64,000 bases of DNA, taken from contig NZ_RFLV01000002.1 of NCBI RefSeq assembly GCF_004920405.1, forward strand, positions 1 to 64,000, given 5' to 3'. Shown here piece after piece: positions 44,501 to 53,897 of this stretch. Origin of the DNA: Pseudomonas leptonychotis (GTDB lineage: Bacteria > Pseudomonadota > Gammaproteobacteria > Pseudomonadales > Pseudomonadaceae). The translations under genes were made by a program, and so were the position numbers. A model generated the notes under the pieces. That model was not told the origin of the DNA and searched no databases. It saw only the letters and a list, made by a program, of their open reading frames with translations. Position 1 is the stretch's first letter. Each line of letters opens with the position of its first letter.

Positions 44501-45688
44501 ATGTCTCAGTTACCCCAAATCAAGATTCCCGCTACCTACATGCGTGGCGGTACCAGCAAGGGCGTGTTTTTTCGCCTGAACGACCTGCCGCAAAACTGCC
44601 AAGTACCGGGCGCGGCCCGCGACCAGCTGTTTATGCGGGTGATTGGTAGTCCCGACCCTTACGCCGCACAGATCGATGGCATGGGCGGTGCTACGTCCAG
44701 TACCAGCAAATGCGTGATTCTGTCGAAAAGCAGCCAGCCGGACCACGATGTCGACTACCTCTACGGTCAAGTGTCGATCGACAAGGCGTTTGTCGATTGG
44801 AGTGGTAATTGCGGCAACCTGTCCACCGGCGCCGGCGCTTTTGCCATCCATGCTGGGCTGGTTGATTCCTCACGCATCCCGCAGAACGGAACCTGCGTGG
44901 TGCGTATCTGGCAGGCCAATATCCAGAAAACCATCATTGCCCATGTGCCGATCGCTAATGGCCAGGTACAAGAAACCGGCGACTTCGAGTTAGATGGGGT
45001 GACCTTTCCAGCAGCCGAGATCGTGTTGGAATTTCTCGATCCGTCCGATGACGGCGAGGAGGGTGGGTCGATGTTCCCCACCGGCAATCTGATCGACGAT
45101 CTCGAAGTGCCGGGTATCGGCACGCTCAAAGCAACCATGATCACTGCCGGTATCCCAACGATCTTCGTCAACGCCGAGGACATCGGCTACAGCGGCACCG
45201 AGCTGCGCGAGCAAATCAATGGCGACCCTGAGCAGCTGGCACGCTTCGAGAAAATTCGCGTGGCTGGTGCGTTGCGCATGGGCTTGATCAAGACGCAGGA
45301 AGAGGCGCTTACCCGGCAGCACACGCCGAAAATCGCCTTTGTGGCCAAACCCAAGGATTACCTGACCTCCAGTGGTAAAACGGTGCCGGCAGGCGAGATC
45401 GATTTGCTGGTACGTGCGTTGTCCATGGGCAAGCTGCACCACGCCATGATGGGCACTTGTGCAGTCGCCATCGGTACGGCAGCGGCGATTCCTGGCACCC
45501 TGGTCAATCTGGCCGCCGGCGGCAGTCCGCGTGAAACGGTGTGTTTTGGTCACCCTTCCGGCACGTTGCGGGTTGGCGCTCAGGCGGCTCTGGTTGACGG
45601 TCAGTGGACGGTCACCAAGGCAATTATGTCGCGCAGTGCGCGGATTCTGATGGAAGGCTGGGTGCGTGTACCGGGTGACACGGTTTAG
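44501..45688 (+). CDS. prpF: 2-methylaconitate cis-trans isomerase
   Basis: PrpF isomerises trans-2-methylaconitate from AcnD to the cis form. The 395-residue protein has the diaminopimelate-epimerase-like fold, with PATYMRGGTSKGVFF at the N terminus, NCGNLSTGAGAFAI in the first half and HHAMMGTCAVAIGTAAAIPGT in the second. The ATG at 44501 is chosen because the upstream in-frame extension to 44444 is formed by the repeat element and has no family similarity. AGGT lies about 9 bp before it. Terminator and repeat upstream suggest lower expression than acnD. Confidence 0.94.
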   Translation: MSQLPQIKIPATYMRGGTSKGVFFRLNDLPQNCQVPGAARDQLFMRVIGSPDPYAAQIDGMGGATSSTSKCVILSKSSQPDHDVDYLYGQVSIDKAFVDWSGNCGNLSTGAGAFAIHAGLVDSSRIPQNGTCVVRIWQANIQKTIIAHVPIANGQVQETGDFELDGVTFPAAEIVLEFLDPSDDGEEGGSMFPTGNLIDDLEVPGIGTLKATMITAGIPTIFVNAEDIGYSGTELREQINGDPEQLARFEKIRVAGALRMGLIKTQEEALTRQHTPKIAFVAKPKDYLTSSGKTVPAGEIDLLVRALSMGKLHHAMMGTCAVAIGTAAAIPGTLVNLAAGGSPRETVCFGHPSGTLRVGAQAALVDGQWTVTKAIMSRSARILMEGWVRVPGDTV

Positions 45689-45701
45689 TTACTTGATAAT
45701 G

Positions 45702-45736
45702 AGAAAAGGCTCGAAGTGTTCGAGCCTTTTCTTTTT
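45702..45736. terminator. Bidirectional terminator between prpF and ppsR
   Basis: AGAAAAGGCTCGAA (45702-45715) and TTCGAGCCTTTTCT (45719-45732) form a 14-bp perfect stem with a 3-base loop, then a T run on the plus strand. The minus side has TTTTCTC and can end ppsR. Confidence 0.9.
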
Positions 45737-45756
45737 AAATCAGTGGCTTGCTTGGG

Positions 45757-46584
45757 TTATTTAAAGCGTCGCTCAACACCTTTCTCCACCAAAATCTTGG
45801 CGGAAATCTCTTCCACCGAGAAATGCGTGGAGTTGATGTAGGCGATGTTTTCGCGACGGAACAGATTTTCCACCTCGCGCACTTCAAACTCGCACTGGGC
45901 ATAGCTGGCGTAGCGGCTGTTGGGCTTGCGCTCGTTGCGAATGGCGGTGAGGCGATCCGGGTCGATGGTCAGGCCGAACAGCTTGTCTTTGTATTGTTTG
46001 AGGGCTGGCGGGAGCTGCAAGCGCTCCATATCGTCTTCGGTCAGGGGGTAGTTGGCCGCGCGAATGCCGTATTGCATGGCCATATACAGGCAGGTCGGGG
46101 TTTTGCCGCAACGTGACACGCCAACCAGAATCAGGTCGGCTTTGTCGTAGTAATGGGTGCGCGCACCGTCATCGTTGTCCAAGGCAAAGTTGACCGCCTC
46201 AATTCGCTCCATGTAGTTGGAGTTGTGACCGATGGAGTGGGACTTACCGACAGAATAGGAGGAGTGAGAGGTCAGTTCCTGCTCCAGTGGCGCGAGGAAG
46301 GACGAGAAGATATCGATCATAAAACCTTCGGATGTCGCCAGAATGTCACGAATATCCTGGTTGACGATGGTGTCGAAGATGATCGGCCTAGAGCCGTCTT
46401 TCTCGGCGGCGCTGTTGATTTGTTGTACCATTGCGCGCGCTTTTTCCACACTGTCGATGTACGGCCGCGTGAGTTTGGTGAAGTCGATGGTTTCAAACTG
46501 AGCCAGCAGACTTTGGCCCAAGGTTTCGGCAGTTATGCCGGTGCCATCCGAGATGAAAAAAGCGGTTCGTTTCATTTGCGCCAT
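45757..46584 (-). CDS. ppsR: Phosphoenolpyruvate synthase regulatory protein (kinase/pyrophosphorylase)
   Basis: PpsR is a bifunctional ADP-dependent kinase and Pi-dependent pyrophosphorylase that turns PEP synthase off and on by phosphorylating its active-site region. The family N terminus ([20 protein letters not shown]) and the P-loop-like [15 protein letters not shown] are present, with [19 protein letters not shown] toward the C terminus. The start is taken as ATG at 46584; an ATG three codons later (46575) is also possible. It is divergently transcribed from its target ppsA, the usual arrangement. Confidence 0.95.
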   Translation of the reverse strand: MAQMKRTAFFISDGTGITAETLGQSLLAQFETIDFTKLTRPYIDSVEKARAMVQQINSAAEKDGSRPIIFDTIVNQDIRDILATSEGFMIDIFSSFLAPLEQELTSHSSYSVGKSHSIGHNSNYMERIEAVNFALDNDDGARTHYYDKADLILVGVSRCGKTPTCLYMAMQYGIRAANYPLTEDDMERLQLPPALKQYKDKLFGLTIDPDRLTAIRNERKPNSRYASYAQCEFEVREVENLFRRENIAYINSTHFSVEEISAKILVEKGVERRFK

Positions 46585-46714
46585 GGGCCTTAAGCTGAGG
46601 ACGAATTTTGGCTATGATAGGCCCGCTTGCGCAGGGCCAATCAGGCCGGCATTGTTACTTATTTTGCAGGGCCAGGCCACAATCGTGCGGGTATCACCGC
46701 CGCCGAACTTCCTC

Positions 46715-46741
46715 AGCCCCTAGAGAGTCTGTTTAGGGGCT
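46715..46741 (+). promoter_or_regulatory. Hairpin in the ppsR-ppsA divergent region
   Basis: AGCCCCTA (46715-46722) pairs with TAGGGGCT (46734-46741) around an 11-base loop, about 60 bp before ppsA. It would lie in the ppsA mRNA leader or at its promoter. Its role is unknown. Confidence 0.4.
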
Positions 46742-46800
46742 TGCGAGCAGACCCTTGAACAGGATCTGAGCTTTTCCAACAATTTAGTGGAGAGATCACC

Positions 46801-49176
46801 TTGGTAGAGTACGTAGTTTCCCTCGATAAGCTCGGCAATCACGATGTTGAGCACGTAGGGGGCAAGAACGCCTCCCTGGGCGAGATGATCAGTAACCTGG
46901 CCGGTGCCGGCGTATCGGTTCCCGGTGGTTTCGCCACTACTGCCCAGGCCTACCGGGACTTTCTCGAGCTGAGCGGCCTGAATGATCAGATCCATGCCGC
47001 ACTGGATGCCCTTGATGTCGATGACGTCAACGCCCTGGCCAAGACCGGTGCGCAGATTCGCCAGTGGGTGATGGACGCGTCTTTCCCTGAAGAGTTGAAC
47101 GCGCAAATCCGCACCGCCTTCGCTGAAATGGCCGGTGGTAATGACAACATGGCGGTTGCCGTTCGTTCTTCGGCCACCGCCGAAGACCTGCCGGATGCCT
47201 CGTTTGCTGGCCAGCAAGAGACCTTCCTGAATATCCGTGGCGTGGAAAACGTGATTCGCGCGGCCAAAGAGGTATTCGCTTCACTGTTCAACGACCGCGC
47301 TATTGCCTACCGCGTGCACCAGGGCTTCGACCATAAGCTGGTCGCCCTGTCTGCCGGCGTACAGCGCATGGTGCGTTCGGAAACCGGCACTGCGGGCGTG
47401 ATGTTCACCCTCGATACCGAGTCGGGCTTTCGTGACGTGGTGTTTATCACTGGCGCCTATGGTCTCGGCGAAACCGTGGTGCAGGGTGCGGTCAACCCTG
47501 ACGAATTCTATGTGCACAAGCAGACGCTGGAAGCCGGTCGCCCGGCGATTTTGCGCCGCAACCTGGGCAGCAAAGCGATCAAGATGATCTACGGCGACGA
47601 AGCCAAGGCCGGTAAGTCGGTCAAAGTCGTCGATGTAGATCGCGCCGAACGTGCGCGCTTCTGCTTGAGCGATGCTGAGGTCAGCGAGCTGGCCAAGCAG
47701 GCCATGATCATCGAGAAGCACTACGGTCGTCCGATGGACATCGAATGGGCCAAAGACGGCGATGACGGCAAGTTGTATATCGTTCAGGCGCGTCCTGAAA
47801 CGGTGAAAAGCCGCACCAATGTCAATGTGATGGAGCGCTATCTGCTCAAGGAAACCGGCACCGTGCTGGTTGAAGGTCGCGCTATCGGTCAGAAGATCGG
47901 TGCGGGCCGCGTACGCGTCATCCAGGACGTTTCTGAGATGGACAAAGTCCAGCCCGGCGACGTACTGGTCTCCGACATGACCGACCCAGATTGGGAGCCG
48001 GTGATGAAGCGCGCCAGCGCCATCGTCACCAACCGTGGTGGGCGTACCTGCCACGCCGCGATCATCGCTCGTGAGCTGGGTATTCCGGCGGTAGTCGGCT
48101 GCGGCAACGCCACCCAGGTGCTGAAAGACGGCATGGGCGTGACGGTTTCCTGCGCCGAAGGCGATACCGGCTTTATTTTTGAAGGCGAGCTGGGTTTTGA
48201 CATCCGCAAGAATTCGGTCGATGCCATGCCCGATCTGCCGTTCAAAATCATGATGAACGTTGGTAACCCCGATCGCGCCTTCGACTTCGCTCAGCTGCCT
48301 AATGAAGGTGTTGGTCTGGCGCGTCTGGAGTTCATCATCAACCGCATGATCGGTGTGCATCCCAAGGCGCTGCTGAACTTTGCCGGCCTGCCGCCGGATA
48401 TCAAAGACAGCGTCGAGAAGCGCATCGCCGGTTACGACGATCCGGTTAATTTCTATGTCGAGAAGTTGGTCGAGGGCATCAGCACCCTGGCAGCAGCCTT
48501 CTGGCCGAAGAAAGTCATCGTGCGTTTGTCGGACTTTAAGTCCAACGAATACGCCAACCTGATCGGCGGCAAGCTGTATGAGCCGGAAGAAGAGAACCCG
48601 ATGCTCGGTTTCCGTGGCGCTTCGCGTTACATCAGCGAATCGTTCCGCGATTGCTTCGAGCTGGAGTGCCGCGCGCTGAAGAAAGTGCGCAACGAGATGG
48701 GCCTGACCAACGTCGAGATCATGGTGCCGTTCGTGCGTACCCTGGGTGAAGCCAGTCAGGTAGTTGACCTGCTGGCCGCTAACGGTCTGGCCCGCGGTCA
48801 GGATGGCCTCAAGGTCATCATGATGTGCGAGCTGCCGTCCAACGCGATTCTGGCTGAAGAATTCCTCGAGTTTTTCGACGGTTTCTCCATCGGCTCCAAC
48901 GACCTGACCCAGCTGACGTTGGGCCTGGATCGGGACTCCGGCATTGTCGCCCACCTGTTCGATGAGCGTAATCCGGCGGTGAAGAAGCTGCTGAGCAACG
49001 CCATCCAGGCCTGTAACAAGGCTGGCAAATACATCGGCATTTGCGGTCAGGGTCCTTCGGATCACCCAGACCTGGCGCGCTGGTTGATGGAGCAGGGCAT
49101 CGAAAGCGTGTCGCTGAACCCGGACTCGGTGCTCGATACCTGGTTCTTCCTGGCCGAGGCTCAGCCGCCGGCTTGA
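46801..49176 (+). CDS. ppsA: Phosphoenolpyruvate synthase
   Basis: PpsA converts pyruvate and ATP to PEP, AMP and phosphate in gluconeogenesis. The nucleotide domain begins [28 protein letters not shown], and the swivelling phosphohistidine domain has [21 protein letters not shown] near residue 416 with the catalytic His. The PEP/pyruvate barrel ends with [20 protein letters not shown]. The start is TTG at 46801, supported by GGAGAG 7-8 bp upstream and by conservation of the Val-Glu-Tyr N terminus. The 791-residue length is normal. Divergence from ppsR allows joint control. Confidence 0.96.
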   Translation: MVEYVVSLDKLGNHDVEHVGGKNASLGEMISNLAGAGVSVPGGFATTAQAYRDFLELSGLNDQIHAALDALDVDDVNALAKTGAQIRQWVMDASFPEELNAQIRTAFAEMAGGNDNMAVAVRSSATAEDLPDASFAGQQETFLNIRGVENVIRAAKEVFASLFNDRAIAYRVHQGFDHKLVALSAGVQRMVRSETGTAGVMFTLDTESGFRDVVFITGAYGLGETVVQGAVNPDEFYVHKQTLEAGRPAILRRNLGSKAIKMIYGDEAKAGKSVKVVDVDRAERARFCLSDAEVSELAKQAMIIEKHYGRPMDIEWAKDGDDGKLYIVQARPETVKSRTNVNVMERYLLKETGTVLVEGRAIGQKIGAGRVRVIQDVSEMDKVQPGDVLVSDMTDPDWEPVMKRASAIVTNRGGRTCHAAIIARELGIPAVVGCGNATQVLKDGMGVTVSCAEGDTGFIFEGELGFDIRKNSVDAMPDLPFKIMMNVGNPDRAFDFAQLPNEGVGLARLEFIINRMIGVHPKALLNFAGLPPDIKDSVEKRIAGYDDPVNFYVEKLVEGISTLAAAFWPKKVIVRLSDFKSNEYANLIGGKLYEPEEENPMLGFRGASRYISESFRDCFELECRALKKVRNEMGLTNVEIMVPFVRTLGEASQVVDLLAANGLARGQDGLKVIMMCELPSNAILAEEFLEFFDGFSIGSNDLTQLTLGLDRDSGIVAHLFDERNPAVKKLLSNAIQACNKAGKYIGICGQGPSDHPDLARWLMEQGIESVSLNPDSVLDTWFFLAEAQPPA

Positions 49177-49195
49177 TAGCTGCCCGCGTTCTATT

Positions 49196-49220
49196 GAGGG
49201 CGGATTATCCGCCCTTTTTA
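49196..49220 (+). terminator. Intrinsic terminator after ppsA
   Basis: GGGCGGA-TTA-TCCGCCC (49198-49214) is followed by TTTTTA, about 20 bp after the ppsA stop codon. Confidence 0.9.
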
Positions 49221-49311
49221 TGGTCTGCCCTACGTGGCGACCGCCCTTCGGGCCGCGTTAGGCGACGTGAAACATTGCACCCGGCACTTGGTTGTACCAG
49301 AGCGAAGATAG

Positions 49312-50319
49312 ATGCAAAGCAGCAGTGAGTTTTTCCCCGTGGCCTTGATCAGCGCGGAGCTTCGTGGCGATTTGAGCGAGGATATTTATCGTCTCAAGCC
49401 CGGCAACAGTCCGGATAGCAGTGTTGAGTTGGCCCTGACGCGCCTGGGGCGGGCCGGGCATGAGCAAGATCGCGGCGTGCCCGTTATTTTGATTCCTGGC
49501 AGTTTCTCCAACCGGCGCTTCTGGTATTCCCCCAAATGCATTGGGTTAGGGCCTTACTTGGCGCGGGCGGGTTTTGATGTGTGGGTCGCGGAGATGCGCG
49601 GTCATGGTTTGTCTCCGCGCAACCGCGACTATACACGCAACACGGTCAGCGATTACGTGCGCTATGACCTGCCGTCGATAGCAGACTTTGTTCATGAGTT
49701 GAACCCACAGAAGGCCCATTGGCTGGGGCATTCGCTCGGCGGGATCATTCTTGCCGGCGCGCTGGGTGGGCGTTATCTGGATGAGTCGCGGGTCGCTTCC
49801 ACTGTGCTGTTTGGCAGCCAGGTCAGCCGCGTTTACTGGCCGCTGAAGGTGCCGCCGCTGGAGTGGGGCAGCCGCTTTCTACTCAAGCGTTTCTCGGTGA
49901 TTTCCGGCTCACGTCTCAAGCGTGGCCCTGAGGATGAGCCGATTGGTCTCGCGGTCGAGAGCTTACGCTGGCATGGGTTGTTTGGCCGTTTCGGCGATGC
50001 CGAGCGGGACTGGTGGGTGGGGCTGGCCGAGGTGCGGGTGCCGGTCATGGCCGTTGCAGCGCTTGGTGATCTGCAGGACCCGGCCTGGGCCTGCGAGAAG
50101 CTGCTGAAACAGTTCGGCTCGAGCTTGAGCGAGTTCCTCTGCCTGGGCAAGAAACAGGGTTTCAGCAGCGATTTTGGCCATGTCGAAATGCTTGTCAGCA
50201 AAGAGGCGCAGCGCGAGGTGTGGCCCCTGGTGGAGCAATGGCTACGTAAGAGCCCAGAAGTGGCTGCCGAGCTTGAAAACAGCGAGATAGATGGCAATAA
50301 AACCCTTCCCGCTAAGTAG
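49312..50319 (+). CDS. Alpha/beta-fold hydrolase, 335 aa
   Basis: A cytoplasmic-looking alpha/beta hydrolase. The nucleophile elbow is LGHSLGG, preceded by an oxyanion-type VILIPGSFSNRRFW and by WVAEMRGHGLSPRN; the catalytic histidine is likely in DFGHVEML. The substrate cannot be told from the sequence; a lipid or polyhydroxyalkanoate-related ester is possible given the resemblance to larger lipase-type hydrolases. Position between ppsA and rraA matches other Pseudomonas genomes. The ATG at 49312 has a weak site (GAAGATAG) upstream. Confidence 0.85.
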   Translation: MQSSSEFFPVALISAELRGDLSEDIYRLKPGNSPDSSVELALTRLGRAGHEQDRGVPVILIPGSFSNRRFWYSPKCIGLGPYLARAGFDVWVAEMRGHGLSPRNRDYTRNTVSDYVRYDLPSIADFVHELNPQKAHWLGHSLGGIILAGALGGRYLDESRVASTVLFGSQVSRVYWPLKVPPLEWGSRFLLKRFSVISGSRLKRGPEDEPIGLAVESLRWHGLFGRFGDAERDWWVGLAEVRVPVMAVAALGDLQDPAWACEKLLKQFGSSLSEFLCLGKKQGFSSDFGHVEMLVSKEAQREVWPLVEQWLRKSPEVAAELENSEIDGNKTLPAK

Positions 50320-50485
50320 GCTAATATCGCCCAGGGCATCACGTTGGCCGTTGCCGCGTAGGCGAAAGTTGAGGCTGCTTGGCAGTTGTGTCGCCTTTTA
50401 GTTGCAGGCCCAGTAAACGGCCTATCGATGTGAGCGGGTTAGAGTCGACCTGTCAGCAGACTTACTACATCCAAGGAGTTTTGCC

Positions 50486-50974
50486 ATGCACTACATCACC
50501 CCAGATCTTTGTGACGCCTACCCTGAGCTGGTTCAGGTGGTTGAGCCAATGTTTAGCAACTTTGGTGGCCGCGATTCCTTTGGCGGTGAGATCGTCACCA
50601 TCAAGTGCTTCGAGGACAACTCGTTGGTCAAGGAGCAGGTTGATCAGCCGGGTAAGGGCAAGGTGATGGTGGTCGACGGTGGTGCTTCCATGCGCCGCGC
50701 GCTGTTGGGCGATATGCTCGCTGAGAAAGCAGCCAAGAATGGCTGGGAAGGCATTGTGGTTTACGGTTGCGTGCGTGATGTCGATGTATTGGCGCAGACC
50801 GACCTGGGTATCCAAGCGTTGGCCAGTCACCCAATGAAAACCGATAAGCGCGGTATTGGCGACCTCAATGTCGCCGTGACATTCGGTGGTGTGACGTTCC
50901 GCCCGGGTGAATTCATTTATGCCGATAACAACGGCGTAATCATTTCACCCTCTGCGCTGCAGATGCCGGAGTAG
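50486..50974 (+). CDS. rraA: Ribonuclease E activity regulator RraA
   Basis: RraA-family proteins bind RNase E and dampen mRNA decay; some relatives are aldolases. The 162-residue protein has the conserved [40 protein letters not shown] and [19 protein letters not shown] patterns. AAGGAG lies 8-9 bp before the ATG. A possible aldolase activity cannot be excluded, but this subgroup and its place beside cmaX match the RraA of Pseudomonas. Confidence 0.92.
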   Translation: MHYITPDLCDAYPELVQVVEPMFSNFGGRDSFGGEIVTIKCFEDNSLVKEQVDQPGKGKVMVVDGGASMRRALLGDMLAEKAAKNGWEGIVVYGCVRDVDVLAQTDLGIQALASHPMKTDKRGIGDLNVAVTFGGVTFRPGEFIYADNNGVIISPSALQMPE

Positions 50975-50994
50975 GGCGCTTGCAAGAAACTGTC

Positions 50995-51990
50995 ATGCAC
51001 GAAAGTGATAATGCGCAGTGGGGCCTGGTGCACGCGTTTGTGCTCAATGGTCAAGGCGGTGCGCGCAGTATTGCCCGCCAGGACCTGCAAGGGCTCGCGC
51101 TGAGTGAACACGAGAGCCTTTGGCTGCATTGGGATCGTAGTCACCCGCAGACGCACACCTGGTTGCGGACAGGCAGCGGTCTGAGCGCTTTTGCCTGTGA
51201 TCTGCTGCTGGAGGAAAACACCCGGCCACGCCTGTTGGCTTTGCCTGAGCAGCAGTTGCTGCTGTTCCTGCGTGGCTTGAACCTCAATCCAGGAGCTGAG
51301 CCCGAAGACATGGTCTCGGTGCGTATCTTTGCGGATGCTCAGCGGGCTATATCCCTGCGTTTGCGGCCTTTGCATGCGACTGAAGCCTTGGTTGAAGATC
51401 TGTTGGCTGGCCGAGGACCGAAAACCTCAGCCGAGCTGATTTTGCGGCTGGCACATTATCTGACGGACAAGATTGAGCACCTGGTCGGTGAGTTGGCCGA
51501 GCAAGTCGACGATCAAGAAGAGCGGGCCGATGCGCTGGAGAGTCAGGCTCCTGACCATTCAACGCTGCTGCAAATCCGCCGGCGTGCCGCCAGCTTGCGG
51601 CGTTTTCTGTCTCCGCAGCGCGATATCTATGGGCAGTTAACGGCCAGTGCTCAGGCCTGGCTTGTCGGTGCGGATAGCAGCTATTGGAACGAGCTGAATA
51701 ACCGGTTGACGCGCTACCTCGAAGAATTGGAGTTGAGCCGTGAGCGCGTCAATCTTCTGCTGGAAGCAGAAAATAGGCGCATGGATGAACGCATGAACCA
51801 CACCATGTACCGGTTCGGCATCATCACCGGCATTTTCCTGCCCATGAGCTTTCTCACAGGTTTGCTCGGCATCAACGTTGGCGGTATTCCTGGTTCAGAA
51901 AGCCCCCATGGGTTTCTTTTGGCCTGCTCGCTGATGGCTGTTGTGGCCCTGGTGCAGTGGTTATTGTTTCGGCGCTTGCGCTGGATCTGA
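50995..51990 (+). CDS. cmaX: CorA/ZntB-family inner-membrane transporter, CmaX
   Basis: CmaX belongs to the CorA/ZntB two-helix metal transporter superfamily. A large soluble N-terminal domain with long helices (EERADALESQAPDHSTLLQI and onward) is followed by two membrane helices joined by GINVGGIPGSESPHG, where GIN replaces the GMN of CorA, as in ZntB. Mg2+ or Zn2+ transport is inferred from the family. The start is ATG at 50995 (MHESDNAQWGLVHAF), the usual Pseudomonas N terminus; a TTG five codons upstream (50980) is possible. It lies 20 bp after rraA and heads the cmaX-crfX-cmpX-sigX-oprF block. Confidence 0.9.
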   Translation: MHESDNAQWGLVHAFVLNGQGGARSIARQDLQGLALSEHESLWLHWDRSHPQTHTWLRTGSGLSAFACDLLLEENTRPRLLALPEQQLLLFLRGLNLNPGAEPEDMVSVRIFADAQRAISLRLRPLHATEALVEDLLAGRGPKTSAELILRLAHYLTDKIEHLVGELAEQVDDQEERADALESQAPDHSTLLQIRRRAASLRRFLSPQRDIYGQLTASAQAWLVGADSSYWNELNNRLTRYLEELELSRERVNLLLEAENRRMDERMNHTMYRFGIITGIFLPMSFLTGLLGINVGGIPGSESPHGFLLACSLMAVVALVQWLLFRRLRWI

Positions 51991-52044
51991 TGTGACTTGC
52001 AGCGAATTCACCTCGTCTAGCCGTCACATCCTGTGAGGTGCGCC

Positions 52045-52290
52045 ATGCACGATCCCTTTGAAGAGTCACTGCGCGACTTGCTCAAGTCGCCCACCTCAAG
52101 TCACGACGATGACGCGTGCTTGCATCGCGTGTTGAAAACCGCAAACCGCCAGGTGGGTGCGGGTGATTTATTTGCACTGATGGGGCATTGGGCGGGTGCG
52201 TTGATGATTGCCCTGAACAATGGCTCGGCGCATGTGGCGCCGGTCTCGCGTCGTAAAACCACCGATTCAACTGCTAATAAGGCTGACTGA
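52045..52290 (+). CDS. crfX: CrfX small protein
   Basis: A short cytoplasmic protein of 81 residues that opens with MHDPFEESLRDLLKS, a pattern I recognise from Pseudomonas crfX. Its function is not known. The ATG at 52045 has GAGGTG 5 bp upstream; an in-frame GTG at 52033 overlaps that site and is rejected. It lies 2 bp before cmpX, so the two are co-translated. Confidence 0.88.
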   Translation: MHDPFEESLRDLLKSPTSSHDDDACLHRVLKTANRQVGAGDLFALMGHWAGALMIALNNGSAHVAPVSRRKTTDSTANKAD

Positions 52291-52292
52291 GC

Positions 52293-53108
52293 ATGGAATT
52301 TACTCAAGTTCTGGTCGACGCAATGGCCAGCGTATGGACCCCGATTGCTGCATTTATCCCGCGTCTGTTTGGCGCCATGGTGGTGGTGCTGCTGGGTTTC
52401 GTGGTGGCTAAATTTCTCGATACGCTGTTGTCCAAACTGCTCGGTAAAATCGGTCTGGATCGTTTGATGGCGGGTACTGGGCTGACCAAGATCCTAAGCC
52501 GTGCAGGCATTCAGGTCCCGGTATCGACCTTGATAGGCAAGATCGTCTACTGGTTTGTGTTGTTAATCTTCCTGGTTACTGCGGCCGAGTCCTTGGGGTT
52601 GGAGCGCGTTTCGGCGACCCTTGATGTGTTGGCCTTGTATCTGCCTAAAGTCTTTGGCGCCGCCTTGGTGTTGCTGGCTGGTGTGTTGCTGGCGCAATTG
52701 GTCAGTGGCCTGGTGCGTGGCGCGGCTGAAGGCGTAGGTCTCGATTATGCCAATGGGCTGGGACGAATTGCTCAGGGCCTGGTGATCATCATCAGTATTT
52801 CGGTGGCCATCGGGCAGCTTGAGGTCAAGACCGATCTGCTCAATAACGTGATTGCCATTGTGCTGATCTCGGTTGGTCTGGCCGTTGCTTTGGCGCTCGG
52901 CCTGGGCAGTCGCGATATCGCCAGCCAGATTCTGGCCGGCATTTATGTGCGTGAGTTGTATGAGGTTGGGCAACAAGTACAGGTTGGCGCGGTCGAAGGG
53001 CAGATCGAGGAGATCGGTACGGTCAAAACCACGCTGCTGACGGAAGCCGGCGAGCTTGTCTCAGTGGCCAACCGTACCTTGCTCGAGCAGCAGGTAAGCA
53101 GCCGCTAA
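52293..53108 (+). CDS. cmpX: Small mechanosensitive ion channel family protein, CmpX
   Basis: An inner-membrane protein of 271 residues in the MscS-related/TM-helix-repeat family. About five hydrophobic segments are seen, starting with FGAMVVVLLGFVVAKFLDTLL and including YWFVLLIFLVTAAESLGL, AALVLLAGVLLAQLVSGL, GLVIIISISVAIGQL and NVIAIVLISVGLAVALALGLG. The C-terminal VGQQVQVGAVEGQIEEIGTV is the beta-domain-like segment found in MscS proteins. In P. aeruginosa it is linked to SigX and envelope stress. It ends 88 bp before sigX. Confidence 0.92.
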   Translation: MEFTQVLVDAMASVWTPIAAFIPRLFGAMVVVLLGFVVAKFLDTLLSKLLGKIGLDRLMAGTGLTKILSRAGIQVPVSTLIGKIVYWFVLLIFLVTAAESLGLERVSATLDVLALYLPKVFGAALVLLAGVLLAQLVSGLVRGAAEGVGLDYANGLGRIAQGLVIIISISVAIGQLEVKTDLLNNVIAIVLISVGLAVALALGLGSRDIASQILAGIYVRELYEVGQQVQVGAVEGQIEEIGTVKTTLLTEAGELVSVANRTLLEQQVSSR

Positions 53109-53196
53109 AGCCAATCCCTGTTATTGTATGCGGCCAATCCGCAGCCTGATTTGCAGGCTGCGCTGGCTTTTGTCCTGACTGTCGGCCCGACTCGTT

Positions 53197-53796
53197 TTGA
53201 ATAAAGCCCACTCTGCCTCTCTGCGTTACGACCCCCGCGAACTCTCGGACGAAGAGTTGGTGGCGCGCGCCCACGCTGAGCTATTCCACATAACCCGCGC
53301 CTATGAAGAGCTGATGCGTCGTTATCAGCGCACATTGTTCAACGTGTGCGCGCGTTATTTGGGCAACGACCGTGATGCCGACGATGTTTGTCAGGAGGTC
53401 ATGCTTAAGGTTTTGTACGGTTTGAAGAACTTTGAGGGCAAATCAAAGTTCAAAACCTGGCTGTACAGCATTACTTACAACGAATGTATTACTCAATACC
53501 GAAAAGAACGGCGTAAGCGTCGTCTTATTGACGCCTTAAGTTTGGACCCGCTTGAGGAAGCATCGGAAGAAAAGACGCCAAAGCCTGAGGATAAAGCCGG
53601 GCTTGATCGTTGGTTGGTGCACGTTAATCCAATTGATCGGGAAATTCTGGTGCTACGTTTTGTCGCAGAGCTGGAGTTCCAAGAGATCGCTGACATCATG
53701 CATATGGGGCTGAGCGCCACGAAAATGCGCTATAAGCGTGCGCTTGATCGTTTGCGCGATAAATTTGCTGACAATACTGAAACTTACTTGGAATAA
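53197..53796 (+). CDS. sigX: ECF sigma factor SigX
   Basis: SigX is an extracytoplasmic-function sigma factor controlling oprF, membrane-lipid and envelope genes. Region 2 is YQRTLFNVCARYLGNDRDAD with DVCQEVMLKVLYGLKNFEG, region 2.4 contains SKFKTWLYSITYNECITQYRK, and region 4 has DREILVLRFVAELEFQEIAD with SATKMRYKRALDRLR. The start is TTG at 53197 (MNKAHSASLRYDPRELSDEEL), which matches the conserved N terminus; no clear Shine-Dalgarno precedes it. No anti-sigma gene is adjacent, so control is likely by CmpX or membrane state. Confidence 0.95.
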   Translation: MNKAHSASLRYDPRELSDEELVARAHAELFHITRAYEELMRRYQRTLFNVCARYLGNDRDADDVCQEVMLKVLYGLKNFEGKSKFKTWLYSITYNECITQYRKERRKRRLIDALSLDPLEEASEEKTPKPEDKAGLDRWLVHVNPIDREILVLRFVAELEFQEIADIMHMGLSATKMRYKRALDRLRDKFADNTETYLE

Positions 53797-53824
53797 AGCC
53801 GTCATAGCTAACGGTTAATTCTGG

Positions 53825-53864
53825 TAGAATTGCCGGCTGAGTTGTCTTGTGTTTGTCAGACAAC
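53825..53864 (+). promoter_or_regulatory. oprF promoter and leader hairpin
   Basis: TAGAAT at 53825-53830 is a plausible -10 element, 68 bp before oprF. A hairpin GTTGTCT/AGACAAC (53841-53847 and 53858-53864, 10-base loop) lies between it and the ribosome binding site AGGGAA, so it would fold in the leader. SigX and vegetative promoters are both expected here; I cannot separate them. Confidence 0.4.
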
Positions 53865-53897
53865 TTACTGACCATCATGAGATAGGGAACATTAGTA

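Noticed and set aside
47281..49065. A 594-codon open frame on the minus strand opposite ppsA
   Set aside because: Antisense shadow of ppsA; low-complexity composition rich in Arg, Gln, His and Val typical of such shadows.
50980..50994. TTG start for cmaX five codons upstream
   Set aside because: The ATG at 50995 gives the N terminus MHESDNAQWGL expected for the family; the TTG is not excluded but less likely.
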